A stretch of 7,318 nt of DNA from Acetatifactor sp. (GTDB lineage: Bacteria > Bacillota > Clostridia > Lachnospirales > Lachnospiraceae): contig JAEDMI010000125.1 in NCBI GenBank assembly GCA_016303085.1, positions 1-7,318 on the forward strand, written 5' to 3'. A program made the position numbers and the translations under genes. Numbering within the stretch: position 1 is the stretch's first letter; every line of letters begins with the position of its first letter. Below are positions 1 to 6,030 of this stretch, piece after piece. The notes under the pieces are model-generated. The model had not been told where the DNA came from. It saw only the letters and a list, made by a program, of their open reading frames with translations, and did not search any database.

Positions 1-1
1 G

Positions 2-172
2 AATGCAGCCCATGCCAACGAACTGCCACAGGTACATTACACGGTAATCCGTGCAGCTCTGGGCCAGATGGGTGTGGGCGGTGACGACAGTTGGGGCGCC
101 AGAGTCCACGAGGAGTATCTGCTGCCCGCTGATAAGCGGCTGGAGTTCACATTCTGCTTTAGGGGGATATAG
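2..172 (+). CDS. lacZ: Beta-galactosidase (GH2), C-terminal end only
   Basis: The reading frame is open from the left edge (first full codon at 2) to TAG at 170-172, giving 56 residues. The fragment contains QMGVGGDDSWGARVHEEY and ends FTFCFRGI. This matches the end of the LacZ-type beta-galactosidase small-chain domain; E. coli LacZ has GGDDSWSPSV close to its C-terminus. The tryptophan codon at 92-94 aligns with E. coli Trp999, which stacks against the sugar in the active site. The family hydrolyses terminal beta-galactosides such as lactose in the cytoplasm. Catalytic glutamates and most of the protein lie outside the window, so substrate preference cannot be judged. No clear Rho-independent terminator follows the stop codon. 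The family call is firm; the symbol lacZ is by homology. Confidence 0.88.
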   Translation, partial: NAAHANELPQVHYTVIRAALGQMGVGGDDSWGARVHEEYLLPADKRLEFTFCFRGI

Positions 173-413
173 GAAAATTTAAAGAAAATAAACAGATCAA
201 TCCTTCGGGAAACAGGGTGAAGCATAACACACATCATTGTGAGACTGTATGAGACGCCGGTACTTAGGCTGCGTACTATGGAGCCTTATGTACCGTTGCG
301 TCGAGCCCCAAGCGCAAGCGTGTCGAACAAAGATGTATGGCATATAAACACCCGTGGACTTTGAGATTTAGGCTGAACTGTATAAAAAATTTCTACAATT
401 TTAAAAAAACCTC
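173..413. other. Non-coding stretch between lacZ end and tRNA promoter
   Basis: No convincing gene lies here. From about 386 to 412 the DNA is very A/T-rich (runs of A and T just upstream of the tRNA -35 box) and could act as an UP element for the tRNA promoter. The middle part (about 250-325) is more G/C-rich and contains the hairpin listed separately, followed by a tandem CAAGCG CAAGCG and a TCGA...TCGA inverted pair at 301-326. Two short open frames cross the hairpin (ATG 249 to TAA 347; GTG 239 to TGA 364), but neither has a good ribosome binding site. Confidence 0.5.
253..302. repeat. Imperfect 16-bp inverted repeat / hairpin
   Basis: The left arm GACGC-CGGTAC-TT-AGGCT (253-270) pairs with the right arm AGCCT-TAT-GTACCG-TT-GCGTC (282-302). 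This gives blocks of 5, 6 and 5 base pairs around an 11-base loop, with one TT/TAT internal loop and one TT bulge. No T-run follows, so it is not a standard terminator. It could be a structured RNA element, an interspersed palindromic repeat, or a processing or stabilising structure on the lacZ mRNA 3' end. I do not recognise the family. Confidence 0.55.
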
Positions 414-442
414 TTGCTTTTTTCTATGGGACACGTTATAAT
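414..442 (+). promoter_or_regulatory. SigA-type promoter of the tRNA-Pro gene
   Basis: A -35 box TTGCTT (414-419) is separated by exactly 17 bp from a perfect -10 box TATAAT (437-442). Transcription should begin near 449, only a few bases before the mature tRNA 5' end at 456. An A/T-rich stretch at about 386-412 could add UP-element strength, as is common at stable-RNA promoters. Confidence 0.85.
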
Positions 443-455
443 GCTAAATGTGTCT

Positions 456-530
456 CGGGGTGTGGCTCAGCTTGGTTAGAGCGCCATCTTAGGGAGGTGG
501 AGGTCGCGAGTTCGAATCCCGCCACTCCGA
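456..530 (+). tRNA. tRNA-Pro (anticodon AGG)
   Basis: A complete 75-base cloverleaf can be folded by eye. The acceptor stem CGGGGTG (456-462) pairs with CACTCCG (523-529), with discriminator A at 530. The D stem is GCTC/GAGC (465-468 with 479-482). The anticodon stem CCATC/GGTGG (484-488 with 496-500) encloses loop TTAGGGA, placing anticodon AGG at 491-493. The T arm is GCGAG-TTCGAAT-CCCGC (506-522). C1-G72, A73, G35 and G36 are known proline identity elements, and G37 fits the usual m1G37. AGG reads CCU directly and could read more proline codons if A34 is deaminated to inosine. The T stem carries an A52-C62 mismatch. CCA is not encoded: CGT follows A73. Confidence 0.95.
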
Positions 531-534
531 CGTG

Positions 535-566
535 AAAGAGTCCGGTTTTCCGGACTCTTTTATTTT
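535..566 (+). terminator. Rho-independent terminator after tRNA-Pro
   Basis: A perfect 11-bp stem, AAAGAGTCCGG (535-545) with CCGGACTCTTT (550-560), has a TTTT loop and runs into a T-rich tract to 566. It starts 5 bases after the tRNA 3' end and so closes a single-tRNA transcription unit. A second small hairpin TCCGG/CCGGA (573-577 with 582-586) follows without a clean T-run. Confidence 0.92.
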
Positions 567-640
567 GTGTTTTCCGGCGAGCCGGATACTTTATTATCTT
601 TGTCAGGATATTTTTAAGGACGGTTGGAAAAGGGAATATT

Positions 641-1939
641 ATGACAACTGCAAAGTATGGTGAAAAGAATATGGGAAAGAATACCATGTATCAAAGGCAA
701 AAAAATGAAAGGCAGCGTACGGCGGCAGGAAGTACAGCAGCGGTAGCGGAAGGAACGAAGTCTGCCGGGATGCAGAAGAAGCCTAAGACGAAGACAGCTC
801 TTTGTCCTGTGGCAGGGAAGTGCGGCGGCTGCAGATGGATAGAGAGACCTTACGGGGAGCAGCTGAAAGCCAAGGAAACCGGGTTCCGCAAGCTAATGGA
901 GCCCTATTGTAAACCGGAGCCGATTATCGGCATGAAGCAGCCCACCCACTATCGCAACAAGGTGCATGCGGCGTTTGGGGAGGACAGGAGGCACAATGCC
1001 ATCTCCGGTATTTATGAGGAAAAGAGTCACCGTATTGTACCTGTGGACAGTTGCCTGATTGAGAACAAAAAAGCGGATGAAATTATTGTTTCTGTCCGTG
1101 GACTGCTGAAGTCTTTTAAAATACGTCCTTATAGTGAAGACACAGGCTACGGACTGTTGCGGCATGTTCTGATTCGGACAGGGCATGTAACAGGACAGAT
1201 TATGGTTGTCCTGGTGCTGGGTTCACCGATAATGCCATCTAAGAACAACTTTGTGAAGGCACTTTTGAAGCTGCACCCGGAGATTACCACAATCGTTATC
1301 AATGTCAACGACCGCAATACAAGCATGGTGCTGGGAGACAGGGAACAGGTTATCTATGGAAAGGGCTATATTGAGGACGAATTGTGCGGCAAGATTTTCC
1401 GAATTTCACCGAAATCCTTCTATCAGGTGAATCCGGTACAGACGGAAAAGCTGTACGGTAAAGCCATGGAGTATGCGGGACTTACCGGCAGCGAGGTGGT
1501 GGTGGATGCATACTGCGGAACAGGCACCATCGGCATAATTGCTGCGGAAAAAGCCGGAAAGGTTATCGGCGTGGAACTGAATCCGGATGCGGTGAGAGAT
1601 GCCAAAAGCAACGCAAAGCGCAATGAGGTGAACAATATAGAATTTTATCAGAATGATGCGGGTAAATTTTTGGTGGAGATGGCGCAGCAGAAGGCGAAAG
1701 TGGACGTGGTGCTGATGGACCCTCCCCGCAGCGGAAGCAGCGAGGAGTTCCTAAATTCCGTGGCACAGCTTGCACCGAAGCGGGTTGTCTATATCTCCTG
1801 CAATCCCGAAACATTGGTGCGTGACATAAAGTATCTGACAAAGAGGGGCTATACGGTGCAGAAAGGTGTTGCCGTTGATATGTTTCCTTTTACGGACAGC
1901 TGTGAAGCTGTGGTATGGATGAAAAGAACAGAGAGATAG
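641..1939 (+). CDS. rlmD: 23S rRNA (uracil-C5)-methyltransferase, RlmD/TrmA family
   Basis: The 432-residue protein transfers a methyl group from SAM to C5 of a uridine in 23S rRNA (U1939 in E. coli numbering for RlmD; related Firmicutes enzymes may modify U747 or both). Cys55, Cys61, Cys64 (C-X5-CGGC) and probably Cys138 form the 4Fe-4S site typical of the family. The Rossmann SAM motif VVDAYCGTGTIG lies at about 287-298, DPPR at 360-363, and the nucleophilic cysteine in YISCNPETLVRD is Cys387. Near the end DMFPFTDSCE supplies the general-base Glu422; the family's usual histidine two residues before it is serine. The N-terminal TRAM domain seen in many relatives is absent and replaced by about 50 basic, low-complexity residues. 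The ATG at 641 has an AGGGA site at 631-635; an in-frame ATG at 671 (Met11) is the alternative. The helicase follows after 20 bases. The exact rRNA target is inferred. Confidence 0.9.
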   Translation: MTTAKYGEKNMGKNTMYQRQKNERQRTAAGSTAAVAEGTKSAGMQKKPKTKTALCPVAGKCGGCRWIERPYGEQLKAKETGFRKLMEPYCKPEPIIGMKQPTHYRNKVHAAFGEDRRHNAISGIYEEKSHRIVPVDSCLIENKKADEIIVSVRGLLKSFKIRPYSEDTGYGLLRHVLIRTGHVTGQIMVVLVLGSPIMPSKNNFVKALLKLHPEITTIVINVNDRNTSMVLGDREQVIYGKGYIEDELCGKIFRISPKSFYQVNPVQTEKLYGKAMEYAGLTGSEVVVDAYCGTGTIGIIAAEKAGKVIGVELNPDAVRDAKSNAKRNEVNNIEFYQNDAGKFLVEMAQQKAKVDVVLMDPPRSGSSEEFLNSVAQLAPKRVVYISCNPETLVRDIKYLTKRGYTVQKGVAVDMFPFTDSCEAVVWMKRTER

Positions 1940-1959
1940 TTTTGGAAAGGAAATGAAAG

Positions 1960-3663
1960 TTGGAAAGTTTAAATGAGCATGAAAATTGGGAAGAAATGAT
2001 AGATGACAGGATTCTGCGGGCGGTACGGGAGATGGGCTTTGAAACATTTTCCCCCATACAGGAACAGGCCATTCCCTGTCTGTTGAGCGGGGAGGATATT
2101 ATCGGGCAGGCACAGACGGGAACGGGAAAGACGGCGGCCTTCGGAATTCCCGCTCTGCAGAAAATAGACCCGGATTTGAGAAAGCTGCAGTGTATTATTC
2201 TCTGTCCAACGAGGGAGCTTGCCATACAGGCGGCGGAGGAACTGAGAAAAATTGCAAAATATATGCATGGAATCAAGGTTCTGCCTGTCTACGGCGGACA
2301 GGAGATAGGAAAGCAGATAAACGGACTGCGGGGCGTACAGATTATCGTGGGTACACCGGGGCGTGTCATGGATCACATGCGCAGACATACCATCAAGCTG
2401 GATTATGTGAATACTGTGGTACTGGACGAGGCGGATGAGATGCTGAACATGGGCTTCAGAGAGGATATGGAACTGATTCTGGGACAAATACCCGGTGAGC
2501 ACCAGACAGCGCTTTTTTCTGCCACCATGCCCCAGCCCATTTTGGAGATTACGGGACAGTTTCAAAACAATGCCAGACTTGTGCGGGTGGCAGCGAAGGA
2601 GCTTACCATACCGCTGGTATCCCAGAGATATTACAGGGTAAAAAGTCAGGACAAGGATGCGGCATGTATTCGTCTGTTGGAATATTACCAGCCGGCGTTG
2701 TGCCTGATTTTCTGTAATACCAAGGTGAAGGTGGATGAACTATCGGAGGTGCTGAAAAAGGAAGGCTTTCGAGCGGAAGGACTGCATGGGGATATGTCCC
2801 AGCATCAGAGAGACGTGGCTATGCATCGGTTCCGAAACGGCAGCACCAATATCCTGATTGCCACGGATGTGGCGGCAAGAGGGATTGATGTGGATAACGT
2901 GGAGGCGGTTATTAATTATGATATTCCGCAGGACATTGAGTATTATGTGCACCGTATCGGAAGGACAGGACGTGCGGGAAAGACAGGTCGTTCCTTTACC
3001 TTTGCAACAGCAAGGGAGATGTACCGTATCCGGGAGATAGAGCGGGTATGCCATACTACCATAGAGGAGAAGAAGCTGCCGGGAGCTTCCAAGGTATTGA
3101 AGGCCAAGGCAGACAAATATCTGAACCGGGCATGGGAGCTTCACGAGCATGAGGATATAGAATTGATGAAGAGTTTTCTTCAGCGCAAGATGGACGAAGA
3201 GGGCTGCGACGCTCTGGAACTTGCGGCAGTGATGCTGAAGGCTCAGGTGGGAGACAAGGGACCTGAGATAGAGGCTGACCGCCCGGCGGTCAGAAGCCGC
3301 GGAGAGCGTTACGGTGGCAGGCGCAGAGAGGACAGCCGCCGGGGGAACGGCGCGGGAGAAGACTTTGACGGCAGGCGCAGAGAAGACAGTCGCCGGGGGA
3401 ACGGCGCGGGAGAAGGTTTTGACGGCAGGCGCAGGAGGAACAGCCGCCGGGGGAACGGCGCAGGAGAAGACTTTGACGGCAGGCGCAGAGGGGACAGCCG
3501 CCGGGGAGACAGCAGGGGAGAACGTAGGGAACGTGAGGAAAGCAGAAGCTACCGGGAGAATCGTGACAGGAAACCGCGGGATATACGCAGGGACGGCAGT
3601 GAAAAAGGAATTGCCTTTGCCCGTCCGAAACGGAAGAGAAGCTCTCGGAATGAGAGTGAATAA
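1960..3663 (+). CDS. DEAD-box ATP-dependent RNA helicase (CshA/DeaD-like)
   Basis: This 567-residue cytoplasmic helicase unwinds RNA duplexes using ATP; relatives act in ribosome assembly, mRNA turnover and cold adaptation. All core motifs are intact: Q motif with PIQ at 32-34, motif I AQTGTGKT (51-58), Ia PTRELA (83-88), TPGR (132-135), DEAD (156-159), SAT (187-189), motif IV near LIFCNT (249-254), V ATDVAARGID (301-310) and VI HRIGRTGR (331-338). From about residue 440 the tail is strongly basic and repetitive (unit DGRRREDSRRGNGAGEDF), resembling RGG-type RNA-binding tails; no DbpA-type RRM is apparent. The start is TTG at 1960, preceded by AAAGG at 1946-1950. The next in-frame ATG (1996, Met13) would cut into the N-terminal segment before the Q motif. 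It lies 20 bases after the methyltransferase gene, suggesting co-transcription and shared rRNA or ribosome work. Assignment to CshA, CshB or DeaD is not settled. Confidence 0.95.
   Translation: MESLNEHENWEEMIDDRILRAVREMGFETFSPIQEQAIPCLLSGEDIIGQAQTGTGKTAAFGIPALQKIDPDLRKLQCIILCPTRELAIQAAEELRKIAKYMHGIKVLPVYGGQEIGKQINGLRGVQIIVGTPGRVMDHMRRHTIKLDYVNTVVLDEADEMLNMGFREDMELILGQIPGEHQTALFSATMPQPILEITGQFQNNARLVRVAAKELTIPLVSQRYYRVKSQDKDAACIRLLEYYQPALCLIFCNTKVKVDELSEVLKKEGFRAEGLHGDMSQHQRDVAMHRFRNGSTNILIATDVAARGIDVDNVEAVINYDIPQDIEYYVHRIGRTGRAGKTGRSFTFATAREMYRIREIERVCHTTIEEKKLPGASKVLKAKADKYLNRAWELHEHEDIELMKSFLQRKMDEEGCDALELAAVMLKAQVGDKGPEIEADRPAVRSRGERYGGRRREDSRRGNGAGEDFDGRRREDSRRGNGAGEGFDGRRRRNSRRGNGAGEDFDGRRRGDSRRGDSRGERREREESRSYRENRDRKPRDIRRDGSEKGIAFARPKRKRSSRNESE
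3313..3522 (+). repeat. 54-bp tandem repeat within the helicase gene
   Basis: Units start at 3313, 3367, 3421 and 3475. The first three are full 54-bp copies and the fourth is degenerate in its second half. Each encodes an 18-residue block close to DGRRREDSRRGNGAGEDF. The copies differ at a handful of bases, several of them synonymous, so they are not a very recent duplication. The length is a multiple of three, so copy-number change would keep the helicase in frame and would only lengthen or shorten the basic tail. Confidence 0.93.
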
Positions 3664-3692
3664 TTGCTAATTCAGCAGAATTCATGTATAAT
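3664..3692 (+). promoter_or_regulatory. SigA-type promoter for the membrane protein gene
   Basis: TTGCTA (3664-3669) and a perfect TATAAT (3687-3692) are separated by exactly 17 bp. The -35 box begins directly after the helicase stop codon (3661-3663). Transcription should start near 3699. This would separate the membrane protein gene from the upstream RNA genes, although read-through remains possible because no terminator is seen between them. Confidence 0.75.
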
Positions 3693-3754
3693 AAATTATT
3701 GTAGGTGTGTCTCTGACAACACAGACGAAAGAAACAAAAAGGATGGATCCGGCG

Positions 3755-5353
3755 ATGAAGAAATTAAAAAAAATACTGCCATATGCAATCCTTGGCGGCG
3801 TACTCCTGCTGCTGGTGCTATTAAACGCATTATATCAGTTGCACTGGCTGGACTCTGACATGGCGGCGGAAATGATGTTTTCCAAACTTTTATCTGAGAC
3901 GGGGCATATCATCGCCACACCGGACTGGTATTATTCCACGGAATTCCGTTTTTTGTACACTCAGCTGATTATGGTACCGTTGTTCAAAATCATGGATAAC
4001 TGGCATGTAATCCGGATGATTACCAATATTGTGTGCTATGGGCTCCTGCTGGCATCTTACTATTATTTTATGAAGCCCTTCAAGGTTAAGAGAAGTCTGG
4101 TGGTCCTGACTTCGGTTATTCTGCTGTTGCCTTTTTCGGAAACCATGATGACACATGTGCAGATGGGCAATACCTATATGTCTCACATGATAATTGTTTT
4201 TCTGTTTTTCGGGATGTTTCTTCGGCTGGCGGCGAGAAGCATCAGGAAAGCAAGACGTATTGAAATCCTTTGCCTCTATATGATTTTGGCGGCAATATGC
4301 GGTATTTCCGGTGTGAGATATCTGTTTGTGCTTCAGTGCCCGCTGGTGTTGGCAGCGTTTATTTATGTGCTGCGTTCGGAGAGTTTTCAGATTTTTCGCA
4401 GAGAGATGGCGAAGGAGCATTTCGGGGCAGTTTGGAAGGCAGAGGAATTCAGGTATTTCGGTTACAGCCTTCTGGGAATACTGGGGAGCGTCGCTGGTTA
4501 TGCTGTAAACGTGCTCTATATCAGCAGAAAATATGTTTTTCAGACCTATGAATCCACGCTGTTTATTCCTATTTATCATGGAGAATTGTTTGACAGGCTT
4601 CAGAATGCACTGGGCTGTCTTTTGATGTTGTTCGGATATATCCCGGAGAAGGGCGTGCTGTCCCTGCGCGGAGTTGTTACCTTTGCGGCATTTGTACTCC
4701 TTGGGGTATTAATCTGGTGCACGGTCAAAACATGGAAAGAAAGCAATTCCGGAAGGTTGTTCACGGTACTGTTTCTTGTGTCGGCATTTTGTCTGAATAT
4801 GTTTGTGTTTGTGTTTACAACCAGCACTATGGTGCCCAGATACTATCTGACTATCTTTATCTTTGTGTTGCCGGTTCTCTGCTTTTATTTGGAAGGGGAG
4901 CATCCGAAATTTGATAAGATGGCGGTGACGGTACTGCTGGTGGGATGCCTGGCTTTGGGAACGGCGAAGGTGGTAGTGTCCTTTATCACTGCGGACAAGA
5001 ACGAAAACAAGTATCGGGTGGCAGAATTTTTGAAGGACAACGGTTATCATTTCGGCTTTGCCACCTACACAAACGGAAATATTATTACAGAGATTACAAA
5101 CGGTGACGTGGAGATTGCAAATATAGGCGACCCGGAATACCTGGAATACTTTACGTGGTCTTCGCCCATGAAATATTACGGGGAGGATTACTGTGAAGGT
5201 GAAGTGTTTCTGCTGTTGACAGAGGATGAGGAAAGTACTTATGCCGATGTGAAAGCTCTGCAAACCGGAGAGAAAATCTACGGAGACGGGTGCTACTCGG
5301 TTTATCTCTTTGAATCCGTGGAGGAACTTCAAAACTGTGCGGCAGAGCGATAG
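3755..5353 (+). CDS. Polytopic membrane protein, putative GT-C-fold glycosyltransferase
   Basis: From ATG 3755 the protein has 532 residues. A basic MKKLKK N-terminus leads into a first membrane helix (about 8-26), and many further hydrophobic segments follow up to about residue 412. The final 120 residues are soluble and probably outside the cell. The loop after helix 1 contains D33-S-D35 and then WYYSTEF (58-64). An acidic motif in the first outer loop is the hallmark of GT-C enzymes, which use polyprenyl-phosphate sugars to glycosylate envelope polymers or proteins. I infer a similar role; the acceptor and sugar are unknown. The frame stays open upstream to GTG 3707, but that codon has no ribosome binding site and lies only about 8 bases after the predicted transcription start. 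ATG 3743 has AGG directly against it. ATG 3755 has GGATGG at 3741-3746 with 8 bases spacing, so I prefer it. No terminator follows. Confidence 0.7.
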   Translation: MKKLKKILPYAILGGVLLLLVLLNALYQLHWLDSDMAAEMMFSKLLSETGHIIATPDWYYSTEFRFLYTQLIMVPLFKIMDNWHVIRMITNIVCYGLLLASYYYFMKPFKVKRSLVVLTSVILLLPFSETMMTHVQMGNTYMSHMIIVFLFFGMFLRLAARSIRKARRIEILCLYMILAAICGISGVRYLFVLQCPLVLAAFIYVLRSESFQIFRREMAKEHFGAVWKAEEFRYFGYSLLGILGSVAGYAVNVLYISRKYVFQTYESTLFIPIYHGELFDRLQNALGCLLMLFGYIPEKGVLSLRGVVTFAAFVLLGVLIWCTVKTWKESNSGRLFTVLFLVSAFCLNMFVFVFTTSTMVPRYYLTIFIFVLPVLCFYLEGEHPKFDKMAVTVLLVGCLALGTAKVVVSFITADKNENKYRVAEFLKDNGYHFGFATYTNGNIITEITNGDVEIANIGDPEYLEYFTWSSPMKYYGEDYCEGEVFLLLTEDEESTYADVKALQTGEKIYGDGCYSVYLFESVEELQNCAAER

Positions 5354-5424
5354 AGGTGAGGATTGAGCCCGGTGTATGAGTAGTATTCGGAATGGGCAAT
5401 ATGGCGGTTGACAGATGGCAGAAC

Positions 5425-5431
5425 GGGAGGG
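5425..5431 (+). promoter_or_regulatory. Ribosome binding site fixing the ispF start
   Basis: GGGAGGG (5425-5431) lies 7 bases before ATG 5439. The frame is open upstream to ATG 5415, but that codon has no Shine-Dalgarno sequence and would add eight residues not seen in IspF proteins. The start at 5439 is therefore preferred. Confidence 0.85.
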
Positions 5432-5438
5432 AAATGGA

Positions 5439-5975
5439 ATGAGAGTCGGAATGGGATATGATGTTCACCGCTTGGTGGAAGGCCGGGATTTGATTGTGGG
5501 CGGTGTAAAGATACCTTATGAAAAAGGACTTTTGGGACATTCGGATGCAGATGTGCTGTTGCATGCGGTGATGGATGCGCTGCTGGGTGCTGCAGCCTTG
5601 GGCGATATCGGGAAGCATTTCCCGGACAGCGACCCTGCGTATAAGGGAATCTCTTCCGTGGTGCTCCTGAAAAAGGTGGGAGAGCTTCTGTGCGGGAAGG
5701 GTTTTTTTGTGGAAAACATTGATGCCACAATTATCGCGCAGGCACCTAAAATGCGCCCTCATATTGATGCCATGCGGGAAAACATTGCACAGGCTTTGGA
5801 AATGGATGTGAGCTGTATCAACGTAAAAGCCACCACCGAGGAAGGGCTGGGCTTTACCGGAACGGGCGAGGGAATTTCCGCTCAGGCAGTCTGCATGTTG
5901 ACAAGCCCTTTTGACTTGACAGCCCGGCAGATGTCCGGCGGCTGTGAAGGCTGTGCGGGGTGCGCAAGAAGATAA
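5439..5975 (+). CDS. ispF: 2-C-methyl-D-erythritol 2,4-cyclodiphosphate synthase
   Basis: IspF catalyses the fifth step of the MEP isoprenoid pathway, closing CDP-ME 2-phosphate to the cyclic diphosphate with loss of CMP; it works as a cytosolic trimer with a divalent metal. The protein begins MRVGMGYDVHRL, and the metal ligands Asp8, His10 and His42 are at the E. coli positions. HSDADVLLHAVMDALLGA (34-51), GDIGKHFPD (55-63) and ATTEEGLGFTGTGEGISA (131-148) are family signatures. The length is 178 residues against a usual 155-160. The extra C-terminal tail, from about residue 158, ends in a cysteine cluster CEGCAGC (169-175, C-X2-C-X2-C) that the family does not normally carry. The gene stands apart from other MEP genes in this window, between the membrane protein gene (85 bases upstream) and the cysteine T-box. 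No terminator is visible after TAA at 5973-5975. Confidence 0.96.
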   Translation: MRVGMGYDVHRLVEGRDLIVGGVKIPYEKGLLGHSDADVLLHAVMDALLGAAALGDIGKHFPDSDPAYKGISSVVLLKKVGELLCGKGFFVENIDATIIAQAPKMRPHIDAMRENIAQALEMDVSCINVKATTEEGLGFTGTGEGISAQAVCMLTSPFDLTARQMSGGCEGCAGCARR

Positions 5976-5985
5976 CGAAAAAACA

Positions 5986-6014
5986 TTGACAAAACCGGGA
6001 AATTTGCATATTCT
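5986..6014 (+). promoter_or_regulatory. SigA-type promoter of the T-box-cysE-cysS unit
   Basis: A perfect -35 box TTGACA (5986-5991) is followed after 17 bp by TATTCT (6009-6014), a four-of-six match to TATAAT. The predicted start near 6021 lies just ahead of the T-box stem I base. The promoter begins 10 bases after the ispF stop codon. Confidence 0.75.
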
Positions 6015-6030
6015 GATTAATAGGTAAATG

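Noticed and set aside
249..364. Two short open frames (249-347, 32 codons; 239-364, 41 codons) crossing the hairpin
   Set aside because: No good ribosome binding site, no recognisable protein family, and the sequence is dominated by the inverted repeat; kept only as part of the intergenic finding.
573..586. Second hairpin TCCGG/CCGGA after the tRNA terminator
   Set aside because: Only 5 bp with no T-run directly after it; too weak to call a separate terminator or attenuator for rlmD.
587..640. Promoter for rlmD (TATTAT at 592-597, TTGTCA at 600-605)
   Set aside because: Neither element has a partner box at proper spacing, so no promoter is called, although one is expected after the terminator.
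3314..3670. Long open frames over the helicase tail in other frames on both strands
   Set aside because: They exist because the 54-bp repeat is G/C-rich and a multiple of three, which keeps several frames free of stops. Their products are repeats without known motifs, and the helicase frame has the conserved domains.
4709..5332. Long antisense open frames under the membrane protein gene
   Set aside because: No family resemblance, no start signals, and fully overlapped by a gene with a strong promoter and membrane-protein composition.
5376..5411. 11-codon ORF between the membrane protein gene and ispF
   Set aside because: The nearest Shine-Dalgarno sequence (5353-5361) is too far away and the peptide has no recognisable feature.
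5408..5413. Perfect TTGACA upstream of ispF
   Set aside because: No -10-like sequence lies 16-18 bp downstream, so it is not called as a promoter.
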